Under the pieces are notes generated by a model. It ran no database searches, was not told the origin of the DNA, and saw only the letters and a program-made list of their open reading frames with translations. Shown in pieces: positions 6,495-12,253 of a stretch of 13,491 bases of DNA. Position 1 is the stretch's first letter. Every line of letters begins with the position of its first letter. The stretch is from Clostridia bacterium (GTDB taxonomy: Bacteria > Bacillota_A > Clostridia > Oscillospirales > CAG-272), in NCBI GenBank assembly GCA_017414585.1, contig JAFQLN010000055.1, positions 1 through 13,491 on the forward strand, in the 5' to 3' direction. Made by a program: the position numbers and the translations under genes.

Positions 6495-8645
6495 TTATTT
6501 TTTTGCTTCTTCTGTTGTTTCAGGTTTCTGCGGCGGAGCGTTCATTCGGTCAAAAGGCGGTCTGCCTTCCCAGCCATGATGCATATGTCCTTGCGGATGC
6601 GGGCTGTGCGGATGCCCATGATGCTGATGCGCCCCTTCATCCACCTGCCGCATTTCCTCTTCCGTGATCAGACCGTCGGCGGTCATGAATTTTTCAGCGG
6701 AAATACCGTCAATCGGCGTGATATACCGTTTTGCCTGCGTGGTGAACAATTCATAATACCTGCCGCGCTTCTTCATCAGTTCGGAATGGTTGCCGATTTC
6801 CACAATTTCCCCGTACTCGAGGACAACAATCTTGTTCGCCACCGTCGCACTGGATAAACGATGCGATACAAAAACGGTGGTCTTATCCTTGCGGAGTCTG
6901 TCAAACTGGTTGTAAATTTCCTGCTCGGCAATCGCGTCAAGGCTGGCTGTGGGTTCGTCGAGGATGATGATATCGGAATCGGAGTAGAACGCTCGTGCGA
7001 TGGACAGCTTCTGCCACTGACCGATCGAGAGCTCAATCCCGTTTTCTTCAAAGATGCGCATCAGCGGTGTGTCGTACTTATCAGGCAGATGCTCGATAAA
7101 CTGATCCGCAGAAGACTGCTGTGCCGCTTCGATAACGGCGTCTTCTTCCATTTCCCGTTCAACCTGTCCGAAATGGATATTCTCCTTGACGTCCACCGCA
7201 TATTTTCCGAAGTCCTGGAAGATAATGCCGAACATGGAGTACAGATCCTCGACTGCGTATTCCTTGATGTTGTGTCCGTCGAGAAGGATTTCGCCCTCGG
7301 TGGGATCGTACAGTCTGGTCAGCAGCTTGATGAGGGTGGTTTTGCCCGCACCGTTCAGACCGACGAGCACACAGGTATCCCCCGGTTCCAGCGTGAGATT
7401 TACGTTGTTGATAACCTTGCGGTCCGTGCCGGGATAGGCAAAGGATACGTTTCTCAGCTCGATCGTATGACCGGTATGATGCTGAACCCGTCTCGGTTCG
7501 GGCAGACTCGGAACGATAGTGCGTTTTTCATTCATAAACCGGATCAGGTTGTCGATAAAGAGCGTTCCTTCGTAAATGGACGCCGTTGTACCGATAATGG
7601 TACCGATCCCACCTGCGATGGAATGGAGCGCACCGGTGTAAATGGAATAATAACCGACTTCATAGGATCCGTCCGCAACACCCTTCGCAATCACGAGAAA
7701 CATGAAACAGTTGATTGTCGTTGTGAGGAGTGTTACGCAGATATTCCACAGTCCCTCTCCGACGAAAAGCTTTTTCAGACCGCCGAAGTAGCGGAAGAAA
7801 GTTTCCGTATACCGTCCTATAAACAGGTCTGACAGATTGAACAGGCGAACTTCCTTGACCATATCCTTGTTGGTCATAAGCCCGGAGTAATAATTCATCT
7901 GGCGGCGGTCCTTGGAGTGGAAACGCACATACCAGAAATTCTTTTTCCGGTAAGAGAAATTGATAATCGCCGTGGGAATGCTGGTAATCAGAATCACAAT
8001 CGGCGCCCACGGAATCACCGCACCGAGAATTGCAATGAAGGAAATCATCGAAATGACGGTACTGATGATCGTGAAGTTATTGTTGAGAATATGAATCGGA
8101 CGGCTGCCGGCTTCTCTCTTGGCGTTTTCAAAGCGCTCATAGAATTCCGGGTCATCAAAGCTGGCAAGGTCAACCTCACGCGACTTATACATGATTTTCA
8201 GGTTGACATGATTGACAACCAGCTCACTGGCGATATTGTTGAGAATATTGGAAATTCTCCCCACCACGCCGGTGATAAAGTTATACGCAAACCGGATAAT
8301 CAGCAGAGTAATGACGTTTCTGAACAGATTCTCACCGCCCGTCGTCGCGGAAACATAGGCATTTGCCAGTTCGTTGAGAAGCTCACCGCCGATGAACGTA
8401 CTGATCACGGGCGTAATACCGTTCCAGACAGCCATGAAAACCATGAAAAACAGAATCCACGGCTTGGTTTCCCATACAATGCGGAATATGTAAAACAAGC
8501 GGTAGAAAAATTTTGATATCACGCGGTACAGATAACCCGGAACCTCCCGGATATTTTCCGGTTTCGGCTCCTTGAGCTTTTCCATCATTCTTTCACGACG
8601 GTTCATAAAATCGCCGCCGGGTGCTCCATGTCCCCCAGGTCCCAT
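6495..8645 (-). CDS. ABC exporter half-transporter with a His-rich tail
   Basis: This 716-residue membrane protein fuses an exporter-type transmembrane domain (about residues 60-360, six predicted helices) to an ATPase domain. The ATPase motifs are Walker A GLNGAGKTT (429-437), Q-loop FQDFG (476-480), signature LSIGQ (539-543, Ile instead of the usual second-position Gly), Walker B IIILDEP (559-565) and H-loop His595. It would work as a homodimer or with an unlinked partner, since no second half-transporter is adjacent; the substrate is unknown. The N-terminus is Gly/Pro-rich (MGPGGHGAPGG). After the ATPase comes an unusual tail of about 75 residues with nine histidines between 673 and 690. 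The ATG at 8645 follows a perfect AGGAGG site lying in the end of the MarR gene; only one base separates the two frames. Confidence 0.95.
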   Translation of the reverse strand: MGPGGHGAPGGDFMNRRERMMEKLKEPKPENIREVPGYLYRVISKFFYRLFYIFRIVWETKPWILFFMVFMAVWNGITPVISTFIGGELLNELANAYVSATTGGENLFRNVITLLIIRFAYNFITGVVGRISNILNNIASELVVNHVNLKIMYKSREVDLASFDDPEFYERFENAKREAGSRPIHILNNNFTIISTVISMISFIAILGAVIPWAPIVILITSIPTAIINFSYRKKNFWYVRFHSKDRRQMNYYSGLMTNKDMVKEVRLFNLSDLFIGRYTETFFRYFGGLKKLFVGEGLWNICVTLLTTTINCFMFLVIAKGVADGSYEVGYYSIYTGALHSIAGGIGTIIGTTASIYEGTLFIDNLIRFMNEKRTIVPSLPEPRRVQHHTGHTIELRNVSFAYPGTDRKVINNVNLTLEPGDTCVLVGLNGAGKTTLIKLLTRLYDPTEGEILLDGHNIKEYAVEDLYSMFGIIFQDFGKYAVDVKENIHFGQVEREMEEDAVIEAAQQSSADQFIEHLPDKYDTPLMRIFEENGIELSIGQWQKLSIARAFYSDSDIIILDEPTASLDAIAEQEIYNQFDRLRKDKTTVFVSHRLSSATVANKIVVLEYGEIVEIGNHSELMKKRGRYYELFTTQAKRYITPIDGISAEKFMTADGLITEEEMRQVDEGAHQHHGHPHSPHPQGHMHHGWEGRPPFDRMNAPPQKPETTEEAKK

Positions 8646-8646
8646 T

Positions 8647-9123
8647 TTAAACCTCCTGTTCTTTGTCTTCCGTTTTTGCTTCCTCCTTATCAAGAAGGAG
8701 CTTTTCCAGAAGGACGATCAACGTGCTTTTCTCTTCTTCTGTCAGCGGCGCGCAGAATGCCTGTGCCCGCCTTCTGTGTGTCTCACGGAATCCGGCAACA
8801 CGTTCATGTCCCGCTTCCGTGATCGAAACAATCGTCTGGCGTTTGTCCTCTTCGGACTGTCTGCGTTCGATCAGTCCTTCCGCTTCCGCTTTGCCGAGCA
8901 GTTCGGATAAGGACTGCGGGCGGATATCCAGACGGCAGGCCAGCTGGGACTGACTCATCGGTCCGCAGTCGTGCAGCGTTGCCAGCATCCGTCCCCTGCC
9001 CTGATTGCGCGGCGGTATCTGTCCCGCTTCACCGTTTTCATGCGGCAGATGCTCATGCGGCTTCCTTCTTGACATAGCCTCCAGCCGCCTGAGTGCATGA
9101 AGGATGTCTTCTTCTTTTGTCAT
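8647..9123 (-). CDS. MarR-family transcriptional regulator
   Basis: The 158-residue product has the MarR winged helix-turn-helix (about 54-105): MSQSQLACRLDIRPQSLSELL for the HTH, then a wing with the family's EEDKRQTIVSIT-like strand. A helical dimerisation C-terminus ends in a very acidic/basic tail. MarR proteins are dimers that usually repress their own operon and lose DNA binding on meeting a small molecule or oxidant. Here it precedes the ABC exporter, and two operator-like repeats flank its promoter, which fits ligand-induced efflux. The ATG at 9123 follows AAGGA with good spacing; an ATG at 9156 has no ribosome site. The N-terminal region holds a His-rich patch (PHEHLPHE, 22-29). The inducer is unknown. 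Confidence 0.94.
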   Translation of the reverse strand: MTKEEDILHALRRLEAMSRRKPHEHLPHENGEAGQIPPRNQGRGRMLATLHDCGPMSQSQLACRLDIRPQSLSELLGKAEAEGLIERRQSEEDKRQTIVSITEAGHERVAGFRETHRRRAQAFCAPLTEEEKSTLIVLLEKLLLDKEEAKTEDKEQEV

Positions 9124-9163
9124 ATCATCATCCTTATCATTTAGATTCCTTACCATGCAATTG

Positions 9164-9182
9164 ATAAGGTACCTGATTTATT
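9164..9182. promoter_or_regulatory. Operator-like repeat, downstream copy (putative MarR site)
   Basis: ATAAGGTACCTGATTTATT has its reverse complement, with one difference, at 9219-9237. The palindromic core AGGTACCT is at 9167-9174. It would cover about +3 to +21 of the MarR transcript, a position that blocks initiation when occupied. Confidence 0.75.
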
Positions 9183-9191
9183 CCGACTGGT

Positions 9192-9220
9192 ATTATACAC
9201 CATCCCGCTGAATTTGTCAA
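9192..9220 (-). promoter_or_regulatory. Consensus sigma-A promoter of the MarR-ABC operon
   Basis: Minus-strand TTGACA (9220-9215) and TATAAT (9197-9192) are 17 bases apart, both perfect. The start is expected near 9185. The -35 box touches the upstream operator copy, and the start site lies next to the downstream copy, so a bound repressor should occlude the promoter fully. Confidence 0.9.
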
Positions 9221-9237
9221 TAGATCAGGTACCTTAT
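9219..9237. promoter_or_regulatory. Operator-like repeat, upstream copy (putative MarR site)
   Basis: This is the inverted copy of 9164-9182, matching 18 of 19 bases. Its AGGTACCT core (9227-9234) is centred exactly 60 bp from the other core. It overlaps the first two bases of the -35 box. Confidence 0.75.
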
Positions 9238-9272
9238 TTTTCTCAAATTTTTCAAAATCTTTTTCGTTCCCC

Positions 9273-9301
9273 TTGACAAAATGATGCCGCTTTGTTATAA
9301 T
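9273..9301 (+). promoter_or_regulatory. Consensus sigma-A promoter of the SPFH operon
   Basis: TTGACA (9273-9278) and TATAAT (9296-9301) are separated by 17 bases, both perfect. The start is expected near 9308, at the first base of a repeat cluster. A promoter this strong with downstream repeats suggests that expression is held down by a repressor. Confidence 0.9.
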
Positions 9302-9307
9302 ATAAGT

Positions 9308-9350
9308 GTGATATCAAAGTGATATCATTCAGATGATATACAGATATACA
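9308..9350. promoter_or_regulatory. Tandem-repeat operator candidate at the SPFH operon start
   Basis: GTGATATCA occurs at 9308-9316 and 9319-9327, an exact 11-bp period; each contains the palindrome TGATATCA. Two adjoining copies of GATATACA follow at 9335-9342 and 9343-9350. Ribbon-helix-helix repressors typically bind short tandem sites on one helix face, and this operon encodes one at its end. Binding is inferred, not shown. Confidence 0.6.
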
Positions 9351-9365
9351 GAAAGGATAACTGTT

Positions 9366-10415
9366 ATGACAAACAAGACATCGAACATCGTTGAAGAAAA
9401 GAAATACAAAGCCAAAAGCGGATGGGCAATCTTGTTTCTCTCCGTTCTTGCCTACATTGCCGCCATTGTGGGAATCGTTTTCTCCGGCATGGGCATGGAC
9501 GCCGGTTCCGTCATCGCCATTCCGTTCTTCGTTCTCACACTGCTCTACACCTGCCTCGGCTGGCTCTGGTGGCTCGGACTGAAAGTTATCCGCCCGAATG
9601 AAGCCGTTGTTCTGACACTCTTCGGCAAATACATCGGCACGCTCCGTGAAGAAGGATTCTTCTTCGTCAATCCGTTCTGCTCCTCGATCAACCCTGCGGC
9701 AAAGACCAAGCTGAATCAGAGCGGAGACGTCAAAGTCGGCACTTCCCCCGTCACAGTGTCCGGAGGCAGCGTTGCTGTGAACGCAAGTGCGGAAATGATT
9801 TCCAACAAGATTTCCCTCAAGGTCATGACCCTGAACAACAACCGCCAGAAGATCAATGACTGTCTCGGCAATCCCGTGGAAATCGGCATCGCGGTCATGT
9901 GGCGCGTTGTTGATACGGCAAAGGCTGTATTCAATGTAGACAACTACAAGGAATATCTTTCCCTGCAGTGCGACTCCGCGCTCCGTGAAATCGTCCGTAT
10001 ATATCCGTATGATGTTGCTCCCGGGATCGACACCACCGGTGACGGTATTGCTGACGAAGGCAGTCTGCGCGGTTCCAGTGATCTTGTAGCATCGAGAATC
10101 CGCGACGAAATCCAGACAAAGGTCGCGTTCGCAGGACTCGAAGTCATTGAAGCGCGCATCACTTATCTCGCATACGCTCCCGAAATCGCAGCAGTCATGC
10201 TCCAGAGACAGCAGGCATCCGCCATCATCGACGCAAGAAAGATGATCGTAGATGGCGCAGTCGGCATGGTTGAAATGGCACTGGAACGTCTGGCAGACAA
10301 CAAAACCGTTGATCTGGACGAAGAACGCAAGGCTCAGATGGTTTCTAACCTTCTTGTAGTCCTCTGCGGCAACCGCGACGCACAGCCGATCGTCAATACC
10401 GGCACCCTGTATTGA
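9366..10415 (+). CDS. SPFH/band-7 domain membrane protein
   Basis: The 349-residue protein has two N-terminal membrane helices (about 19-41 and 49-71). An SPFH/prohibitin-type domain follows (about 72-290), beginning VIRPNEAVVLTLFGKYIGTLREEGFFFVNPF. This is the stomatin/flotillin superfamily, whose members oligomerise on membranes and organise other membrane proteins. The second half is helical, with an EARITYLAYAPEIAAVMLQRQQASAIIDAR segment typical of the family, and is likely a coiled oligomerisation region. No signal-peptidase site is evident. The ATG at 9366 follows AAAGGA; the ATG at 9333 lies in the repeat leader and lacks a ribosome site. It is the first gene of a four-gene operon with a small membrane protein, a YbjQ-like protein and an RHH protein. 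The molecular role is unknown. Confidence 0.93.
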   Translation: MTNKTSNIVEEKKYKAKSGWAILFLSVLAYIAAIVGIVFSGMGMDAGSVIAIPFFVLTLLYTCLGWLWWLGLKVIRPNEAVVLTLFGKYIGTLREEGFFFVNPFCSSINPAAKTKLNQSGDVKVGTSPVTVSGGSVAVNASAEMISNKISLKVMTLNNNRQKINDCLGNPVEIGIAVMWRVVDTAKAVFNVDNYKEYLSLQCDSALREIVRIYPYDVAPGIDTTGDGIADEGSLRGSSDLVASRIRDEIQTKVAFAGLEVIEARITYLAYAPEIAAVMLQRQQASAIIDARKMIVDGAVGMVEMALERLADNKTVDLDEERKAQMVSNLLVVLCGNRDAQPIVNTGTLY

Positions 10416-10433
10416 TTCCGGACGGACGAACAT

Positions 10434-10658
10434 ATGAAAAGAAAAGGCTATGCAGCCCCCATCCTCGTTGCCGTGCTCCTGTGTGCATACTATCTCGGAC
10501 TGATTACAGCTTTTGTCATGATTCCCGCGCTGACATGGTGGATCAGGGTCCTGCTGTGCATCATTCCCGCAGCACTCGGCGGCGTTGTTCTGTACGTACT
10601 CATCCAGCGGATCCGCGAAATCCGATCCGGTGAAAATGACGATCTTGATCAATACTGA
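10434..10658 (+). CDS. Small two-helix membrane protein
   Basis: I do not recognise a named family. The 74 residues form two hydrophobic helices (about 8-31 and 34-57) joined by a tight turn, preceded by a basic MKRKG start and followed by a charged tail ending ENDDLDQY. By the positive-inside rule both ends would face the cytoplasm. It lies 18 bases after the SPFH gene and 14 bases before the YbjQ gene, in the same frame of expression, so a role alongside the SPFH oligomer is a reasonable guess. The ribosome site (GGACG region) is weak, suggesting coupling to the upstream gene. Confidence 0.8.
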   Translation: MKRKGYAAPILVAVLLCAYYLGLITAFVMIPALTWWIRVLLCIIPAALGGVVLYVLIQRIREIRSGENDDLDQY

Positions 10659-10672
10659 AAAAGGAGAACATT

Positions 10673-10984
10673 ATGTTAATCGTAACAACTGAATACATCA
10701 GCGGAAAAGAACTCGAAATGATCGGCATGGTCAAGGGAAGCACCATCCAGTCGAAACATCTTGGAAACGACATTGCCCAGAGCTTCAAAACGCTCGTTGG
10801 CGGAGAACTCAAAAGCTACACGGATATGATGAATGACGCGCGTGCCCTTGCTACCAAAAGAATGGTCGCTGAGGCGGAAGCACTCGGTGCGGATGCCATT
10901 GTCTGTGTGCGGTACGCTTCCGCAGGCGTCATGCAGGGCGCAGCTGAAGTCATGGCTTACGGCACTGCTGTTAAATACCGCTGA
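10673..10984 (+). CDS. YbjQ/UPF0145-family protein
   Basis: The 103-residue protein fits the YbjQ/UPF0145 family: a start with a conserved strand (MLIVTTEYISGKELEMIGMVKGSTI), then the family segment SYTDMMNDARALATKRMVAEAEALGADAIVCVRY (48-81), and a glycine-rich strand near the C-terminus. Members are small cytosolic proteins forming pentameric rings, some annotated as heavy-metal binding, but their function is not established. No metal-site cluster of His or Cys is evident here (one Cys, residue 78). A strong AAAGGAG site precedes the ATG. Its place between a membrane SPFH pair and an RHH regulator suggests one shared process. Confidence 0.92.
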   Translation: MLIVTTEYISGKELEMIGMVKGSTIQSKHLGNDIAQSFKTLVGGELKSYTDMMNDARALATKRMVAEAEALGADAIVCVRYASAGVMQGAAEVMAYGTAVKYR

Positions 10985-10986
10985 TC

Positions 10987-11187
10987 ATGGCAGCTGAAAA
11001 AGACAAAAAACAGGTGCCTCTGCGTCTTTCAAAATCCCTGTACGACGAACTGTCACGCTGGGCAGAGGACGATTTCCGCTCCCTCAACGGACAGATCGAG
11101 TATCTGCTGACGGAAGCTGTACGAAAACGCAGAAAAGAAATTCCCTCCGATAAACCTGCTGAATCCGGCGACCCGGCAGCACTGTAA
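10987..11187 (+). CDS. Arc-like ribbon-helix-helix DNA-binding protein
   Basis: The 66-residue product begins with a short strand, KKQVPLRLSKSLYDELSRWAEDD, followed by SLNGQIEYLLTEAVRKRR, the strand-helix-helix pattern of the Arc/MetJ/CopG superfamily. These proteins bind DNA as dimers through the paired strands and commonly autoregulate. The polar tail after residue 50 is probably flexible. It starts two bases after the YbjQ stop with no clear ribosome site, so translation is probably coupled. No toxin-like gene is next to it, so an antitoxin role is unlikely from context. The repeat cluster at 9308-9350 is its most likely target. It could also be annotated as an antitoxin-like protein by homology. 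Confidence 0.88.
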   Translation: MAAEKDKKQVPLRLSKSLYDELSRWAEDDFRSLNGQIEYLLTEAVRKRRKEIPSDKPAESGDPAAL

Positions 11188-11211
11188 CCGCTTCCCTTCA
11201 AAGATAAACAC

Positions 11212-11255
11212 AAACAAAGGCTGACAGAGCAGTAATGCTGCAGCCTTTGTTTTTC
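11212..11255. terminator. Strong intrinsic terminator after the SPFH operon
   Basis: ACAAAGGCTG (11214-11223) pairs perfectly with CAGCCTTTGT (11241-11250), with an inner AGCA-GTAA-TGCT hairpin in the loop and a T-run after the right arm. A-rich flanks on the left make it usable on the minus strand too, for the convergent site-2 protease gene. Confidence 0.9.
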
Positions 11256-11283
11256 TTTGTGATAGCATCATACACCTTTTCTC

Positions 11284-11778
11284 TCAGGAGCAATTTGCCA
11301 GCATCAGCCCGATCACAAAAAAAAGCAGACTGAAATTTGCCGCTGTACGCATTTCCGCCCAGAGAACCGCTGTCCACAGCAAAAGAAGTGCAGACAGCGA
11401 AACGATGCGGCAGATTTTCTCCGTCCTCTCCGGCTGAAACAACCAGGACAGCACACACCGCAGGACACCGCCGCCGTCCAATCCTGCAATCGGCAGAAGA
11501 TTCACAAAAGAGAGAACCGCCGTGATGCCAAGAAAGAGATTGGCACGCGCCCCGAGCAATCCTCTTGCCAGTACAGCAGTCAAGAGTCCGAACACCGATC
11601 CCGCAAGGTGCACCAGAGCCTCTCGCAAATATGTCGTACCGGTAAAATCGAATGTCATGACAGCCCCGCTTCCCGTCGGACGGAATGCAAGCACAGGAAT
11701 TCCGAGAATCCGCGCTGTCAGGAAATGTCCCGCTTCATGCACAAATACGGCAATCAGAAAGACTGCGAAGGTCTCCAC
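11284..11778 (-). CDS. Minimal site-2 (M50-type) intramembrane protease
   Basis: The 164-residue membrane protein has the metalloprotease motif HEAGH (14-18) in a membrane helix and the distal NLLPIAGLDGG motif (93-103), whose Asp101 completes the zinc site, as in M50 proteases. Hydrophobic segments lie near 2-20, 53-75, 79-99 and 122-142. The core resembles SpoIVFB, the pro-sigma-K protease, but HEAGH is much nearer the N-terminus than in SpoIVFB, so an N-terminal helix seems to be missing, and there is no CBS or PDZ domain. The start is GTG at 11778, sharing one base with the upstream gene's TAG stop, which indicates coupling. Its substrate is unknown; a sporulation role is only suggested by resemblance. 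Confidence 0.88.
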   Translation of the reverse strand: METFAVFLIAVFVHEAGHFLTARILGIPVLAFRPTGSGAVMTFDFTGTTYLREALVHLAGSVFGLLTAVLARGLLGARANLFLGITAVLSFVNLLPIAGLDGGGVLRCVLSWLFQPERTEKICRIVSLSALLLLWTAVLWAEMRTAANFSLLFFVIGLMLANCS

Positions 11779-12098
11779 TACGCTTCACCGAACAGCAGCG
11801 ATGCGAAAAAAGAACCGATCTCATCAAAGACGGAAGTCTCCCCCTCCGCATAGGTTTTCCTGTCCGGCATCTGCAGCTCTTCCCTATCTGCATTTACCGA
11901 TGACACCGCCATCACGGGAACCGCAGCTTCTCCCGAATTCTTGACGTTTTCCGCGTTTTCTCCGGCAATCGCCCCTGCAAGAAAAACTGCCATTGCAGCC
12001 AATCCGAAGACCGTCAGCCATGTTCCATGCGCTGTATGATCCGCGATATTTTCACATTTATCCGTTTTATTCCTTTTTCCGATACAAACTCTCTGCAT
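11778..12098 (-). CDS. Small single-pass membrane protein, likely protease partner
   Basis: I do not recognise this 106-residue protein. A basic N-terminus (MQRVCIGKRNK) precedes one hydrophobic segment (about 27-46). A polar, probably extracytoplasmic stretch follows, then a C-terminal amphipathic helix (SVFDEIGSFFASLLFGEA). The ATG at 12098 is chosen because GGAGG lies just before it; a TTG at 12110 is an alternative. It directly precedes and overlaps the site-2 protease start, so it may be its regulator or substrate. SpoIVFB has such a partner in SpoIVFA, but this protein lacks the LytM-like domain of SpoIVFA. No convincing promoter is seen in the 90 bases upstream. Confidence 0.75.
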   Translation of the reverse strand: MQRVCIGKRNKTDKCENIADHTAHGTWLTVFGLAAMAVFLAGAIAGENAENVKNSGEAAVPVMAVSSVNADREELQMPDRKTYAEGETSVFDEIGSFFASLLFGEA

Positions 12099-12186
12099 AG
12101 CACCCTCCAATCGTCTGTATTCCCCTGCCCGTTTCCGACTCGCATTTGACTAAATCCGACCTTATTTCTTTTTTTTGCCGAAGCGA

Positions 12187-12216
12187 TTGACAGAACGCGT
12201 CTGATTATAATATAAT
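12187..12216 (+). promoter_or_regulatory. Sigma-A promoter of the cysC-cysQ fusion gene
   Basis: TTGACA (12187-12192) and TATAAT (12211-12216) are 18 bases apart. A second TATAAT at 12206-12211 is too close to the -35. The start is expected near 12223. Confidence 0.8.
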
Positions 12217-12219
12217 GGT

Positions 12220-12241
12220 AGGTAGTAACGCATTATTACCT
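12220..12241. promoter_or_regulatory. Imperfect palindrome at the start of the cysC-cysQ transcript
   Basis: AGGTAGTAA (12220-12228) is followed by CGCA and then TTATTACCT (12233-12241), a dyad with one mismatched pair. It overlaps the expected transcription start, so it may be an operator for a sulfur-responsive repressor or a 5' hairpin. Confidence 0.5.
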
Positions 12242-12253
12242 GAGGATTCCTTT

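Noticed and set aside
6861..7832. A 323-codon plus-strand open frame opposite the ABC exporter
   Set aside because: It is antisense to the ATPase domain with all motifs present, so it is a shadow frame.
9252..10652. A 466-codon minus-strand open frame opposite the SPFH operon
   Set aside because: It is antisense to well-supported genes with strong motifs and begins inside the small membrane-protein gene. Its composition reflects reverse-complement codon bias and no domain is visible.
10987..11187. A toxin-antitoxin pair based on the RHH protein
   Set aside because: The neighbours are YbjQ and a terminator followed by a convergent protease gene, and no small toxin-like protein is present. 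An operon autoregulator fits better.
12099..12190. A sporulation sigma-E type promoter for the small-protein/site-2-protease pair
   Set aside because: A GAATACA-like -10 occurs, but there is no -35 match at the proper spacing, so I could not support it.
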